Part shown: one piece after another, positions 46,884 through 61,344 of the stretch
How positions within the stretch are numbered: position 1 is the first letter of the stretch
Layout: each line of letters opens with the position of its first letter
Origin: Halomonas halmophila
GTDB taxonomy: Bacteria > Pseudomonadota > Gammaproteobacteria > Pseudomonadales > Halomonadaceae
DNA: 64,000 nt
Direction: 5' to 3'
NCBI RefSeq assembly: GCF_006540005.1
Contig: NZ_BJOC01000021.1
Span: 62,001 to 126,000 of the forward strand
The notes under the pieces: generated by a model
Database searches by the model: none
Told to the model about the DNA's origin: nothing
Seen by the model: only the letters and a program-made list of their open reading frames with translations
Position numbers and translations under genes: made by a program

Positions 46884-47363
46884 CTGCCTGTGGATAACCA
46901 ACCGGACGATGACCCCGAAATTCGCTTGCAGGCACTGCCACGCCGGTAATGCTGAACAAGAAGGCAGGTTGTTCACAGCCGCGGTGACAACTCGGGTAGA
47001 GACCGGTGGAAAAGGGCTGATTTTTCCGGCTTGTGGGCAAGTCGAGGTTTCATCCACAGCCCTCCAACAGCTCGTGCGCAGCTCGCCCGGAAGCTTTGCG
47101 TATATCAGTCAACACTGCATGCTGTTGATGTAAAAGGCTTATGACCGATTATCAACAGAAAAGCTCCACACCAGTAATAACAACAACAACAGAACTTCTT
47201 ATCTATATATTATTTATATTGTTGTCTAAGGGTGTGTGAAAGGGCGCGGACCAAAATCTAGGTGTGGAAAACCCTGACGATTACCCACAGGAGGTTTATA
47301 CTGGCTGGCTGATTTCATCCCCGATTCGCAATATCGGCGCCGATGCGCCGAACGAGGTGAACC
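46884..47363. other. Second DnaA-box cluster and AT-rich stretch upstream of mnmG
   Basis: About 480 bases without a gene. DnaA boxes: perfect TGTGGATAA at 46889-46897; one-mismatch at 47050-47058 (TCATCCACA), 47149-47157 (TTATCAACA), 47263-47271 (TGTGGAAAA) and 47281-47289 (TTACCCACA); two-mismatch at 46969 and 47032. An A/T-rich segment lies at 47163-47230. Position upstream of mnmG (gidA) matches E. coli oriC and the second Pseudomonas origin-like region. It shares TGTGGAAAACCCTG with the dnaA-rpmH gap. Confidence 0.65.
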
Positions 47364-49259
47364 TTGGATTACCCCGACCGTTTCGACGTCATCGTCATCG
47401 GTGGTGGCCATGCGGGCACCGAAGCCGCTCTGGCCTCGGCTCGCACGGGCTGCCGTACGCTGCTACTGACCCACAACATCGAGACCCTCGGTCAGATGTC
47501 GTGCAATCCCGCCATCGGCGGGATCGGCAAGAGTCATCTGGTCAAGGAGATCGATGCCCTGGGCGGTGCCATGGGCCTGGCCACCGACATGGCCGGCATC
47601 CAGTTTCGCGTGCTCAATGCCCGCAAGGGCCCCGCCGTGCGGGCGACCCGTGCCCAGGCGGACCGCGTGCTGTACAAGGCCGCCATCCGCGGCATGCTGG
47701 AAAACCAGCCCAATCTGACAATCTTTCAGCAGGCTGCCGGCGACCTGATCGTCGACGGCAACCAGGTACGCGGCGTCACCACCGAAACCGGAATCCGCTT
47801 CCACAGCGAAAGCGTGGTCTTGTGTACCGGCACCTTCCTCGGCGGAGTTATCCACATCGGGATGGACAACAGCCGCGGCGGTCGAGCCGGCGATCCGCCC
47901 TCCAATGGGCTGGCAGAGCGTCTGCGGGCCCAGCCGTTCAGCGTCGATCGACTCAAGACCGGGACGCCCCCGCGGCTGGATGCCAAGAGCGTCGATTTCT
48001 CGCAGCTCGATGCCCAACCGGGTGATGACCCGACCCCGGTCATGTCCTACATGGGCGGTCGGGATCTGCATCCGCGTCAGGTGAGCTGCCACATCGCGCA
48101 CACCAACGAGCGCACCCACGAGATCATTCACGCCAACCTGGATCGGTCGCCGATGTTTTCCGGCACCATCGACAGCGTGGGACCGCGCTATTGCCCGTCC
48201 ATCGAGGACAAGGTGCATCGCTTCGCGGACAAGAACAGCCATCAGATCTTCGTCGAGCCGGAGGGCCTGGAGACCCATGAGCTGTATCCCAACGGCATCT
48301 CCACGTCGCTTCCCTTCGATGTGCAGCTGCAGGTCGTGCGCTCCATCCGCGGCATGGAAAATGCCCATATCACGCGGCCCGGCTATGCCATCGAGTATGA
48401 TTTCTTCGATCCGCGGGACCTGAAGCACTCGCTGGAAACCCGGCATATCGACAACCTGTACTTCGCCGGTCAGATCAATGGCACCACCGGGTACGAGGAA
48501 GCCGGCGCCCAGGGGCTGCTGGCCGGTCTCAATGCCGCCCGTCGCGCCAGGGGCCTGGAGGCCTGGTGGCCGCGTCGCGACGAAGCCTATCTGGGCGTCC
48601 TGGTGGATGACCTGATCACCCTGGGCACCCGCGAGCCCTATCGCATGTTCACGTCTCGCGCCGAGTACCGCCTGCTGCTGCGCGAAGACAACGCCGACAT
48701 GCGCCTCACCGAGGCCGGTCGCGAGCTGGGCCTGATTGATGATCAGCGCTGGCAGACCTTCAGCACCAAGCGTGAAGCCGTCGAGCAGGAAACCGCGCGG
48801 CTCAAGTCCCGCTGGATACAACCCGGTGGCGAGGCGGCGGCCAGGGTCGATGAGCTCACCGGGCAGCCGCTCAAGCGGGAATACAACCTGCTCGAGTTGC
48901 TGCGCCGCCCCGAGCTGGGCTATCGCGATGTCGCCGGACTGGCGGGCGAACCAGTCGAGGATGAGCGCGTCGCCGAACAGGTGCAGATCCAGGCCAAGTA
49001 CCAGGGGTATATCGATCGTCAGCAGGCCGACATCGACAAGCTCAAGCGTCATGAAGCCACGCCGCTGCCCGCCGATCTCGATTACCAACAGGTGGAAGGG
49101 CTCTCCAACGAGATCCGTCAGAAGCTCATCGAGAGCCGGCCCGAGACACTGGCGCAGGCCTCGCGTATCTCCGGTGTCACGCCGGCGGCGGTGTCGATCC
49201 TGCTCATCCATCTCAAGAAGCGCCGCCTGCTCGATGAAAGCCGGGTAGCCAACGCATGA
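47364..49259 (+). CDS. mnmG: tRNA uridine 5-carboxymethylaminomethyl modification enzyme MnmG (GidA)
   Basis: FAD/NADH partner of MnmE. 631 residues (E. coli 629). Start is TTG ([20 protein letters not shown]), with GAGG upstream. FAD motif [10 protein letters not shown], then [36 protein letters not shown] and [18 protein letters not shown] are all conserved. First gene right of the second origin-like region; rsmG overlaps by 4 bases. Confidence 0.97.
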   Translation: MDYPDRFDVIVIGGGHAGTEAALASARTGCRTLLLTHNIETLGQMSCNPAIGGIGKSHLVKEIDALGGAMGLATDMAGIQFRVLNARKGPAVRATRAQADRVLYKAAIRGMLENQPNLTIFQQAAGDLIVDGNQVRGVTTETGIRFHSESVVLCTGTFLGGVIHIGMDNSRGGRAGDPPSNGLAERLRAQPFSVDRLKTGTPPRLDAKSVDFSQLDAQPGDDPTPVMSYMGGRDLHPRQVSCHIAHTNERTHEIIHANLDRSPMFSGTIDSVGPRYCPSIEDKVHRFADKNSHQIFVEPEGLETHELYPNGISTSLPFDVQLQVVRSIRGMENAHITRPGYAIEYDFFDPRDLKHSLETRHIDNLYFAGQINGTTGYEEAGAQGLLAGLNAARRARGLEAWWPRRDEAYLGVLVDDLITLGTREPYRMFTSRAEYRLLLREDNADMRLTEAGRELGLIDDQRWQTFSTKREAVEQETARLKSRWIQPGGEAAARVDELTGQPLKREYNLLELLRRPELGYRDVAGLAGEPVEDERVAEQVQIQAKYQGYIDRQQADIDKLKRHEATPLPADLDYQQVEGLSNEIRQKLIESRPETLAQASRISGVTPAAVSILLIHLKKRRLLDESRVANA

Positions 49260-49918
49260 CCCAGGATGATCAGCGCTTGCGCGAACGCCTGGAACAGGGC
49301 CTCGACGAACTGGGTCTCGAGACCCGGCCGGGCACCGGGGACGCATTGATGTCGCTGTTGGCGCTGTTGCACAAGTGGAACCGTGCCTATAACCTCACCG
49401 CGATACGGGCGCCGGAAGACATGGTCTCGCGTCACCTGCTGGACAGCGCCGTCGTGGCGCCCCATGTCACCGGGTCTTCGCTGCTCGATGTGGGGGCCGG
49501 TCCCGGCTTGCCGGGACTGGTACTGGCGATTCTCGCTCCGGAGCGTCAGGTGACCCTGCTCGACAGCAACGGCAAGAAGGTACGTTTTCAACGCCAGGCG
49601 GTGATGGAGCTGGGCCTGACCAATGTCACTCCGGTCCAGGCGCGGGTCGAAACCTTCGCGGGACCGGACGCAGGTTATGACGAGGTCATCTCGCGGGCCT
49701 TCGCCAGCCTGGGGGATTTCGTCTCGCTGAGTGCCCGCCTGGTGGCGGATGGAGGACGGTGGCTGGCCATGAAGGGCCCCACCGTGGAGGATGAGTTGAG
49801 CGGATTGCCCGAGGATGTTGCCCCGGTCGCCAGTCATGAACTGCGGGTACCCTTCGAGCCCGGCCAGCGTCGGCTCGTGATACTCGAACGCACCGCTTCC
49901 ACCCAGGGTCGCCACTGA
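49256..49918 (+). CDS. rsmG: 16S rRNA (guanine(527)-N7)-methyltransferase
   Basis: Methylates G527 of 16S rRNA; loss gives low-level streptomycin resistance in other bacteria. 220 residues: [31 protein letters not shown] (SAM site), [16 protein letters not shown] and [15 protein letters not shown]. Start codon overlaps the mnmG stop (ATGA). Followed after 29 bases by parA. Confidence 0.96.
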   Translation: MTQDDQRLRERLEQGLDELGLETRPGTGDALMSLLALLHKWNRAYNLTAIRAPEDMVSRHLLDSAVVAPHVTGSSLLDVGAGPGLPGLVLAILAPERQVTLLDSNGKKVRFQRQAVMELGLTNVTPVQARVETFAGPDAGYDEVISRAFASLGDFVSLSARLVADGGRWLAMKGPTVEDELSGLPEDVAPVASHELRVPFEPGQRRLVILERTASTQGRH

Positions 49919-49947
49919 GGCGTCCGTCACACGCAAGGAATGTCGCC

Positions 49948-50718
49948 GTGACCAAGATCATCGCCTTGACCAACCAGAAGGGCGGCGTGGGCAAGACCAC
50001 ATCCGCCGTCAACCTTGCCGCCAGCCTGGCGGCTCTGGACCGCCGGGTGCTGCTGGTCGACCTGGACCCTCAGGGCCATGCCACCATGGGCAGTGGGGTC
50101 GACAAGCACGAGCTGGATGGCAGTGTCCTCGACGTCATCCTCGGTGATCGCAAGTCCAGCGAGGTCATCCTCGACTGTCCCGAGGCCGGTTATGCCCTGC
50201 TGCCGGGCAATGGTGACCTGACCGCCGCCGAAGTCGAGCTTCTGGAGCGCCAGGATGGCCGTGAGCGCTGTTTGATCGACGCCCTGCGCGAGGTCGCCGC
50301 AGAGTACGACGTGGTGCTGATCGACTGCCCGCCGTCCTTGAACATGCTGACCGTCAATGGCCTGACGGCTGCCGATGGCGTGCTGATCCCGCTGCAGTGC
50401 GAGTTCTACGCTCTCGAAGGGCTGTCGGCGCTGCTCGACACCATCGAACAGATCAAGGACAGCGTGAATCCCCAGCTCGAGATCTTCGGGATCCTGCGCA
50501 CCATGTACGACAACCGCAACAGCCTGACACGCGATGTCAGCAAGCAGCTGCGCGATTATTTCGGGGATGCCTTGCTCAAGGCCACCATCCCGCGCAACGT
50601 GCGAGTCGCCGAGGCACCGAGTCACGGCCTGCCGGTGACCAAGTACGCCCGTTTCTCGCGGGGTAGCCAGGCTCACCGGGTACTGGCCAAGGAATTGATC
50701 CGTCGTCTGTCGTTGTAA
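49948..50718 (+). CDS. parA: Chromosome partitioning ATPase ParA (Soj)
   Basis: 256 residues from GTG. Deviant Walker A KGGVGKTT with the signature lysine (about 11-18), VDLDPQGHAT (Walker A'), LIDCPPSLNMLTVN (Walker B). Short, with no N-terminal HTH, so it is of the chromosomal Soj type. It forms a nucleoid-bound gradient that moves ParB-parS complexes. parB follows by 46 bases. Its target sites are probably the parS cluster at 19.6-24.3 kb; none was seen close to parAB. Confidence 0.96.
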   Translation: MTKIIALTNQKGGVGKTTSAVNLAASLAALDRRVLLVDLDPQGHATMGSGVDKHELDGSVLDVILGDRKSSEVILDCPEAGYALLPGNGDLTAAEVELLERQDGRERCLIDALREVAAEYDVVLIDCPPSLNMLTVNGLTAADGVLIPLQCEFYALEGLSALLDTIEQIKDSVNPQLEIFGILRTMYDNRNSLTRDVSKQLRDYFGDALLKATIPRNVRVAEAPSHGLPVTKYARFSRGSQAHRVLAKELIRRLSL

Positions 50719-50764
50719 TCGTATAGACCCTGGAACCGTATATACCCCGAAAGAGGGAAACGCG

Positions 50765-51691
50765 ATGACGCGCAAACAACGCGCCCTGGGACGTGGCCTG
50801 GATGCCCTGATCGGCGCCAATGCCAAGCGCCGTGACAGTCTGGACTTGCCGGAAGTGGATGCCACCCTGGCGGGGGACGAACAGGACGACCAGCCTCAAC
50901 GGCTCCCCGAGACCGAGGAACGCCTGGAACGCCTGCCGCTCGGCCAACTGAGCCGCGGGCGCTATCAGCCGCGGCGTGACATTCAGTCCGAAGCGCTGGA
51001 GGAACTGGCCGACTCGATCCGTGCCCAGGGCGTCATGCAGCCCATCGTGGTGCGGCCGCTGGATGACGAGCGCTATGAGATCGTGGCCGGCGAGCGGCGT
51101 TGGCGCGCCGCACAGCTGGCCGAGCTCGACGTCATCCCGGCGGTGATCCGCGAGGTCAGCGATGAAGGGGCGCTGGCGCTGGCGCTGATCGAGAACATTC
51201 AGCGCGAGAGCCTCAATCCGGTCGAGGAAGCCATGGCCATGAAGCGCCTGCTCGACGAGTTCGAGCTGACGCAGCAGCAGGCGGCGGATGCCGTCGGTCG
51301 CTCGCGCGCCCAGGTCGCCAACCTGCTACGGCTGTTGTCGCTGGACCCGGAAGTGCAGACGCTGCTCGAACGCGGTGACCTGGACATGGGCCACGCCCGG
51401 GCGCTGCTGTCGCTCTCGGGCGCCAAACAGCGCAAGGCCGCTCACGAAGTGGTCAACAAGGATCTGACGGTGCGTGCCACCGAAGCCCTGGTCAAGCAGC
51501 TTAATGCCGGCGGGTCCAAAAAGCAGACCAAGCCGGAGCAGAGCCCCGATGTGGCCAGGCTGGAATCGCGCCTCGGTGATCTTCTCGGCGCCCCCGTCAA
51601 GATCCAGCACGGCCAGAGCGGCAAGGGGCGCGTGACCATCCGCTATGCCAGCCTGGAAGAGCTCGACGGCATACTGGAGCACATTCGCTGA
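50765..51691 (+). CDS. parB: Chromosome partitioning CTPase/DNA-binding protein ParB (Spo0J)
   Basis: 308 residues. The N-terminal ALGRGLDALIG is the ParA-stimulating tail. The CTP-binding ParB/Srx domain has LSRGRYQPRRDI and the arginine patch GERRWRAAQLAELDVIPAVI. The HTH that reads parS is in LTQQQAADAVGRSRAQVANL. A C-terminal dimer domain ends RYASLEELDGILEHIR. CTP-driven sliding from parS is expected from the family. Confidence 0.96.
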   Translation: MTRKQRALGRGLDALIGANAKRRDSLDLPEVDATLAGDEQDDQPQRLPETEERLERLPLGQLSRGRYQPRRDIQSEALEELADSIRAQGVMQPIVVRPLDDERYEIVAGERRWRAAQLAELDVIPAVIREVSDEGALALALIENIQRESLNPVEEAMAMKRLLDEFELTQQQAADAVGRSRAQVANLLRLLSLDPEVQTLLERGDLDMGHARALLSLSGAKQRKAAHEVVNKDLTVRATEALVKQLNAGGSKKQTKPEQSPDVARLESRLGDLLGAPVKIQHGQSGKGRVTIRYASLEELDGILEHIR

Positions 51692-51762
51692 GGCGGGGAT
51701 TCATTTAGCGGGCTAAAGAAGTTCGCGTCTTTTCATCGCCTTTTAGTCTTAACCTGGCGTGA

Positions 51763-53470
<1,708 letters not shown>

Positions 53471-53534
53471 TCATCGACGGTCGCAACACCCGTCGAGACA
53501 TTAACCCCAAACCTGTGACGCGAGAGGTGCTGGC

Positions 53535-54005
53535 GTGAACCTGAACCTAACCCTGATCGGCCAGGCTATCGCCTTTGCGTTCTTCGTCTGGTTCTGCATG
53601 CGGTTTGTATGGCCCCCGGTCATGCAGGCCCTGCAGGAGCGCCAGAAGAAGATCGCCGATGGCCTGGACGCTGCCAGCCGTGCATCACGTGACCTCGAAA
53701 AGGCCGAAGAGCAGGCCGAAGAGACACTGCGTGAAAGCAAGGAGCAGGCAGCCGAAATCCTGGAGCAAGCCCACAAGCGGTCCAATCAGATGATCGACGA
53801 GGCACGTGAGCAGGCCCGCCAGGAAGGCGAGCGCATGATCGCGGGTGCCAAGTCCGAGATCGAGCAGGAAGTCAACCGCGCGAAGGAAGAACTGCGAGGC
53901 GAAGTCTCGCGTCTTTCCGTAATGGGCGCCGAGCGCATCCTGGAAGCCTCCATTGACGAGAAGCAACACGCTAAGCTCGTCGAAAAACTCGCTGACGAGC
54001 TTTAA
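53535..54005 (+). CDS. atpF: ATP synthase F0 subunit b
   Basis: 156 residues from GTG (as in E. coli), GAGAGG upstream. One N-terminal membrane helix ([19 protein letters not shown]) continues into a long charged coiled coil (about 30-150) rich in Glu, Lys and Ala. It forms the peripheral stalk with delta. Confidence 0.96.
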   Translation: MNLNLTLIGQAIAFAFFVWFCMRFVWPPVMQALQERQKKIADGLDAASRASRDLEKAEEQAEETLRESKEQAAEILEQAHKRSNQMIDEAREQARQEGERMIAGAKSEIEQEVNRAKEELRGEVSRLSVMGAERILEASIDEKQHAKLVEKLADEL

Positions 54006-54016
54006 GGAGGTCTTCC

Positions 54017-54556
54017 ATGGCGCAACTGTCTACTGTCGCTCGCCCCTATGCCAAGGCAGCTTTCGAGTTCGCTGACCAGCATCAGGCACTCGATGCCTGG
54101 GCCGGCATGCTCGACAGCGTGGCCCAGGTTGTCGGCAACGACGACCTGCGCCAGCAGGTGCTCGGCAATCCGCGACTGACCAGCACGCAGAAAGTCGAGC
54201 TGGTCGTCGAGCTCTGCGGCGATGCCGTGAACGACGAACTGCGCAACTTCCTTTTCCAGGTTGGCCACAAGGGTCGCCTGGCGGCTCTGCCGGCCATCGC
54301 CGAGCAGTTCGCGCTGCTCAAGGCTCAGCAGGAGAAGCGCATGGACGTGGAAATCGTCTCTGCCTTCCCGCTGGACGACGCGCAGCAACAAACGCTCGCG
54401 AGTGCGCTGGCCAAGCGTCTGAACCGCGAAATCTCCATTACCACTCAGGTGGACAGCAGCCTCATGGGCGGCGTGGTCCTGCGTGCCGGCGATACCGTCA
54501 TCGACGGATCGGTGCGTGGTCGACTGAATCGCCTCCACGAGGCCCTTTCCGCCTGA
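54017..54556 (+). CDS. atpH: ATP synthase F1 subunit delta
   Basis: 179 residues, right after atpF, with AGGAGG before the ATG. Six-helix N-terminal domain ([20 protein letters not shown]) and C-terminal domain ending [20 protein letters not shown], the family signature. Links F1 to the b-subunit stalk. Confidence 0.96.
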   Translation: MAQLSTVARPYAKAAFEFADQHQALDAWAGMLDSVAQVVGNDDLRQQVLGNPRLTSTQKVELVVELCGDAVNDELRNFLFQVGHKGRLAALPAIAEQFALLKAQQEKRMDVEIVSAFPLDDAQQQTLASALAKRLNREISITTQVDSSLMGGVVLRAGDTVIDGSVRGRLNRLHEALSA

Positions 54557-54572
54557 GTCTGAGGGACATGGC

Positions 54573-56117
54573 ATGCAGCAACTGAATCCTTCCGAGATCA
54601 GCGACATCATCAAGCAGCGTATCGAAAAGCTGGATGTCGCATCCGAAGCCCGAAACCAGGGCACCATCGTCAGCGTGTCTGACGGTATCGTGCAGATCCA
54701 CGGTCTTGCCGATGCAATGTTCGGCGAGATGATCGAGTTCCCCGGCGGCATCTTCGGCATGACGCTCAACCTCGAGCGCGACAACGTCGGCGCCGTGGTG
54801 CTGGGCGACTACCTGCAGCTGGAAGAGGGCATGACCGCTCAGTGCACCGGTCGTATCCTCGAAGTTCCGGTGGGTCCGGAACTGTGCGGCCGCGTGGTCG
54901 ATGCCCTGGGCAATCCGATCGACGGCAAGGGCGATCTGGGCACCGACAAGACTGACGCGGTCGAGAAGGTCGCGCCGGGCGTCATCACCCGTCAATCCGT
55001 CGACCAGCCGATCCAGACCGGCTTCAAGTCGATCGACGCCATGGTGCCGATCGGTCGCGGTCAGCGTGAGCTGATCATCGGCGACCGCCAGATCGGCAAG
55101 ACGGCGATTGCCATCGACGCCATCATCAACCAGAAAGACACCGGCGTGACCAGTGTCTATGTGGCGATCGGCCAGAAGCAGTCGACCATCGCCAACGTGG
55201 TGCGCAAGCTCGAAGAGCATGGCGCCATGGAAAACACCATCGTGGTGGCGGCCGGTGCGGCCGATCCCGCGCCGATGCAGTTCCTGGCCGCCTATTCCGG
55301 CTGCACCATGGGCGAGTACTTCCGCGACCGTGGCGAAGACGCCATGATCGTCTATGACGATCTGTCCAAGCAGGCCGTGGCCTATCGTCAGGTCTCCCTG
55401 CTGCTGCGTCGTCCGCCGGGCCGTGAAGCCTTCCCGGGTGATGTCTTCTACCTCCACTCGCGTCTGCTCGAGCGGGCGGCGCGCGTCAATGAGGACTATG
55501 TCGAGAAGTTCACCGATGGTGAGGTGAAGGGCAAGACCGGCTCACTGACCGCACTGCCGATCATCGAGACCCAGGGTGGCGACGTCTCGGCTTTCGTTCC
55601 GACCAACGTGATCTCGATCACCGATGGTCAGATCTTCCTCGAGACCGACCTGTTCAACTCCGGCGTGCGTCCGGCGATCAACGCGGGCCTGTCGGTATCG
55701 CGTGTGGGCGGCTCGGCCCAGACCAAGATCATCAAGAAGCTTGGTGGCACCGTGCGCCTGGCACTGGCTCAGTATCGTGAGCTGGCGGCCTTCGCCCAGT
55801 TTGCTTCCGACCTCGACGAGTCGACCCGCAAGCAGCTGGAACACGGTCAGCGCGTGATGGAACTGATGAAGCAGAATCAGTACTCGCCGATGTCCGTGGC
55901 GGAAATGGCCGTGACCCTGTTTGCCGCCAACGAGGGCTATCTGGAAGATGTCGAGGTCAAGAAGGTGCTGGACTTCGAGCGTTCTCTGCAGGACTTCATG
56001 AAGTCCGAGTTCGCCGAACTCCTCGACACGATCAACCAGAGCGGCGACTTCAGCGACGAGATCAAGAGTGGCTTGAAGGAAGGTCTCGAAAAGTTCAAGG
56101 CAACTCAGAGCTGGTAA
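54573..56117 (+). CDS. atpA: ATP synthase F1 subunit alpha
   Basis: 514 residues (E. coli 513). Starts [20 protein letters not shown]; non-catalytic nucleotide site [21 protein letters not shown]-like [15 protein letters not shown]; the arginine finger region ISVSRVGG-like [13 protein letters not shown]. Strongly conserved throughout. Three copies alternate with beta in F1. Confidence 0.98.
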   Translation: MQQLNPSEISDIIKQRIEKLDVASEARNQGTIVSVSDGIVQIHGLADAMFGEMIEFPGGIFGMTLNLERDNVGAVVLGDYLQLEEGMTAQCTGRILEVPVGPELCGRVVDALGNPIDGKGDLGTDKTDAVEKVAPGVITRQSVDQPIQTGFKSIDAMVPIGRGQRELIIGDRQIGKTAIAIDAIINQKDTGVTSVYVAIGQKQSTIANVVRKLEEHGAMENTIVVAAGAADPAPMQFLAAYSGCTMGEYFRDRGEDAMIVYDDLSKQAVAYRQVSLLLRRPPGREAFPGDVFYLHSRLLERAARVNEDYVEKFTDGEVKGKTGSLTALPIIETQGGDVSAFVPTNVISITDGQIFLETDLFNSGVRPAINAGLSVSRVGGSAQTKIIKKLGGTVRLALAQYRELAAFAQFASDLDESTRKQLEHGQRVMELMKQNQYSPMSVAEMAVTLFAANEGYLEDVEVKKVLDFERSLQDFMKSEFAELLDTINQSGDFSDEIKSGLKEGLEKFKATQSW

Positions 56118-56124
56118 TTCCGCC

Positions 56125-56147
56125 GGCCCGCTTCAGGCAAGCGGGCC
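56125..56147 (+). terminator. Hairpin between atpA and atpG
   Basis: A perfect 9-bp stem (GGCCCGCTT and complement) with a 5-base loop and no T run. It probably tunes mRNA stability and stoichiometry (alpha over gamma), rather than ending transcription. Confidence 0.5.
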
Positions 56148-56185
56148 TTGGAGCATTCTGAGGGCCACGAACGGAGTAGATCGCT

Positions 56186-58500
<2,315 letters not shown>

Positions 58501-58524
58501 TCCCTCCACCTGGGAGACGTCATC

Positions 58525-58953
58525 ATGACGAAAAGCATCAAGTGCGAGGTCGTCAGCGCCGAGGCGTCGATCTTCTCCGGCGAGGCCGTACAGGTCGTGG
58601 CGGCCGGTCGTATGGGGGATCTAGGTATCCTCGGCGGCCATACGCCACTGCTCACCGAGCTGGCGCCCGGTCCGGTGCGGATCATCCGAGGCGAGGGCGA
58701 AGAGGATCACTTCTATGTCTCGGGTGGTTTCCTCGAGGTCCAGCCTGACGTGGTCACCGTACTGGCGGACACCGCCGTGCGTGCCGACGATCTGGACGAG
58801 GCCGCCGCCGAACAGGCTCGCCAGGAGGCGCTTCAGGCCATGCAGGACAAGTCTGCGGAGCTGGATTACACCCGCGCCGCGGCCGAACTGTCCGAAGCCA
58901 TGGCTCAGCTGCGCACCATCCAGCAGCTGCGGCGCAAGGCGGGGCGCGGCTGA
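58525..58953 (+). CDS. atpC: ATP synthase F1 subunit epsilon
   Basis: 142 residues: N-terminal beta sandwich (IKCEVVSAEASIFSGEAVQV, GDLGILGGHTPLLTEL) and a C-terminal two-helix segment that can lock rotation. Last gene of the operon before a strong terminator. Confidence 0.96.
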   Translation: MTKSIKCEVVSAEASIFSGEAVQVVAAGRMGDLGILGGHTPLLTELAPGPVRIIRGEGEEDHFYVSGGFLEVQPDVVTVLADTAVRADDLDEAAAEQARQEALQAMQDKSAELDYTRAAAELSEAMAQLRTIQQLRRKAGRG

Positions 58954-58983
58954 GCCAGCCCCGAGCCGAGCGTGACGGACCAA

Positions 58984-59020
58984 GGCGCCTCCCGGATATA
59001 TACCGGGGGGCGCTTTTTTT
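58984..59020 (+). terminator. Terminator of the atp operon
   Basis: An 11-bp stem (GCGCCTCCCGG with its partner, one G-U) and a 7-base loop, followed by seven T. Confidence 0.93.
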
Positions 59021-59081
59021 ATTCGCTCGGGACAATTACCTGTGGATCATCGAGCGGCCTCGATGCCGGGAGACAGCCATC

Positions 59082-60446
59082 ATGTCATTAACAACGTCCC
59101 TGGAGCGGCATAAAGTCACACTGCTGCATGCCCTCGACATGGATGATCGCCAGCAGCTGAATCAGCAGCTGCCGGAGTTGCGCTCGGCGGATATCGCCGA
59201 GATCCTGCATGATCTGATGGAAGATGATCACGAGCTGCGGGCTCGGGCCCTGCTCGACAGTCTGCCCATCGAACGTCAGGCCAGTGTGCTGGGCCACCTG
59301 CATGATGAAGAGCAATTGGTCTTCACGGCCGTGATGCGCAACGACAAGCTGCAGGCAGTGCTCGAGGAGATGGGCTCGGACGAGCGCACTGACCTGTTCA
59401 AGGTGCTCGGCGAGGATCGCCGTGAAGTACTGCTGCGTCGCATGGCGCATCGCGAACGCGAAGAGTTGATGCGCCTGGCCAGTTACGAAGAGGGCACTGC
59501 CGGTGCCTTGATGACCTCCGATTACGTCGCGATTCCGATGGGCATCACGGTCTCGCGGGCGATGATGCGGGTGCGTCAGACTGCACCGGATGCCGAGACC
59601 ATCTATCAGTTGTATGTCATCGATGAAGATGGCTGCCTGGCCGGCACCATGTCGCTGCGCCAGTTGATGGTGGCCCGTCCCGGCACCGCGGTCGACGAGC
59701 TGATGATTCGGGATGTGATTCGCGTCTCGGTCGAGACCCCGCAGGAAGATGTGGCTCGTATTGTGGCCCGCTATGACCTGTTGGCCGTGCCGGTGGTCGA
59801 CGAGCAGGGACTGCTGGTGGGCATCGTCACCCATGATGATGCCCTCGATGTGGTCGAGTCCGAGGCCACCGAGGATATCCACAAGGGCATGTCCATCGGC
59901 CAACTCGAGGACGGCGTCAGTCGGGTATCTTTGCTGAGCCTGTATCGCAAGCGCGTGACCTGGCTGGTGCTGCTGGTCTTCGGCAACCTGCTGTCGGGGG
60001 CCGGCATCGCGCATTTCGAGGAAACCATCGCCGCCCAGGTGGCATTGGTCTTCTTCCTGCCATTACTGATCGGCAGTGGCGGCAATGCCGGGGCCCAGGC
60101 GGCGACCCTGATGGTACGCGGCATGGCCACCGGGGATGTCGGCGTGCGCGACTGGGGCAAGCTGCTGGGGCGCGAGTTGCTGGTCGCCGGCTCGCTGGGC
60201 CTGACCATGGCGCTGGCGGTGGCGCCGATCGGGGTGATGCGCGGCGGCGAGGCGGTGGCCCTGGTGGTCGCCATCAGCATGATTTCGATCGTGTTGTTTG
60301 GCAGTCTGCTCGGCATGTGTCTGCCCTTCGTGCTCGATCGCTTCGGCTGGGACCCGGCAACCGCCTCGGCGCCGCTGGTGACGACCCTGATCGATGCTTC
60401 CGGGGTGCTGATCTACTTCAGCTTCGCGACCCTGATACTGTCCTGA
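59082..60446 (+). CDS. mgtE: Magnesium transporter MgtE
   Basis: 454 residues. N-terminal superhelical Mg-sensing domain (about 10-130, with LRSADIAEILHDL), tandem CBS domains (about 135-260: GTAGALMTSDYVAIP, LYVIDEDGCLAG, LAVPVVDEQGLLVGIVTHDD), a connecting helix and a five-helix pore (about 285-454). The pore has PLLIGSGGNAGAQAATLMVR and ASAPLVTTLIDASGVLIYF with the ion-site aspartate. The ATG follows GGGAGA. Mg2+ is the cofactor of ATP synthase, but co-location with the atp operon is probably incidental. Confidence 0.95.
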   Translation: MSLTTSLERHKVTLLHALDMDDRQQLNQQLPELRSADIAEILHDLMEDDHELRARALLDSLPIERQASVLGHLHDEEQLVFTAVMRNDKLQAVLEEMGSDERTDLFKVLGEDRREVLLRRMAHREREELMRLASYEEGTAGALMTSDYVAIPMGITVSRAMMRVRQTAPDAETIYQLYVIDEDGCLAGTMSLRQLMVARPGTAVDELMIRDVIRVSVETPQEDVARIVARYDLLAVPVVDEQGLLVGIVTHDDALDVVESEATEDIHKGMSIGQLEDGVSRVSLLSLYRKRVTWLVLLVFGNLLSGAGIAHFEETIAAQVALVFFLPLLIGSGGNAGAQAATLMVRGMATGDVGVRDWGKLLGRELLVAGSLGLTMALAVAPIGVMRGGEAVALVVAISMISIVLFGSLLGMCLPFVLDRFGWDPATASAPLVTTLIDASGVLIYFSFATLILS

Positions 60447-60539
60447 GCAGCGACTTTCCCGAACAGGACGGCGGGACAGGCCGTGATTGGAGCTGTATCC
60501 TCATGCACCGGCTACTTACTTGCAGACATAGAGTATTCC

Positions 60540-61337
60540 ATGGATTGGCTCCAGATCGTCCTGCTTTCCATCATTCAGGGATTGACCGAGTTCCTGCCGG
60601 TTTCCAGCTCCGCCCACTTGATTCTGGTGCCGGTACTCACCGGCTGGCCGGATCAGGGTCTCGCCTTCGATGTCGCCTTGCATATCGGCAGCCTGACGGC
60701 TGTGGTGCTGTATTTTCGCCATGAGCTGCTGGTCATGATCGCCAGCTGGTATCGCAGCCTGACGCGACAGGGCACCGATGCCGATGCGCGCCTGGCCTGG
60801 TGGGTGATACTGGCGACGATTCCGGTATGTCTGGTCGGCCTGGCCTTCAAGGACAGCATCGAGAGCGTGATGCGTTCACCGCTGGTGCTGGCCGGCGGCC
60901 TTATCGTGTTTGGTATCCTGTTGGGGCTGGTCGATTGGCGCTGTCGCGGACGGCGCAACGAATACGCCATGAGCTGGAAGGATGCGCTGTGGATCGGCCT
61001 GGCCCAGGCACTGGCGCTGATACCCGGCACCTCGCGTTCGGGCATCACCATGACTGCCGCCCTGATGCTGGGACTCAACCGCGAAGCGGCGGCACGCTTT
61101 TCGTTCCTGCTGTCGATTCCGGTGATCGTGCTGGCCGGCGGTCTGGAGACCCTGGAGCTGATCCGCTCGTCACAGCCGGTGGACTGGCTGGCCCTGTCAG
61201 TGGGCGCCGTGCTGTCGGGCATCAGCGCCTATACCTGTATTCATTTCTTTCTGGCCTTCATCAAGCGCATCGGTATGCAGCCCTTTGTCATCTATCGGCT
61301 GATACTGGGGGTTGCCTTGATCTGGTTGTTCGGGTAG
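60540..61337 (+). CDS. uppP: Undecaprenyl-diphosphatase UppP (BacA)
   Basis: Recycles undecaprenyl pyrophosphate to the carrier lipid for peptidoglycan and O-antigen/core glycans. 265 residues, about eight membrane helices. Active-site motifs QGLTEFLPVSSSAHLIL (Glu17, His26) and LIPGTSRSGITMTAALMLG with the catalytic arginine. A 19-codon upstream frame extension is rejected. It ends just before the inverted-repeat element at 61345. Confidence 0.95.
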   Translation: MDWLQIVLLSIIQGLTEFLPVSSSAHLILVPVLTGWPDQGLAFDVALHIGSLTAVVLYFRHELLVMIASWYRSLTRQGTDADARLAWWVILATIPVCLVGLAFKDSIESVMRSPLVLAGGLIVFGILLGLVDWRCRGRRNEYAMSWKDALWIGLAQALALIPGTSRSGITMTAALMLGLNREAAARFSFLLSIPVIVLAGGLETLELIRSSQPVDWLALSVGAVLSGISAYTCIHFFLAFIKRIGMQPFVIYRLILGVALIWLFG

Positions 61338-61344
61338 CGCGATC

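Noticed and set aside
46831..47133. 100-codon frame in the second origin-like region
   Set aside because: It runs across the terminator and DnaA boxes with no ribosome site; composition is unlike the coding sequences here.
47463..49346. 627-codon minus-strand frame opposite mnmG
   Set aside because: Antisense shadow; low-information composition rich in Gly, Gln and His, typical of reversed GC-rich codons.
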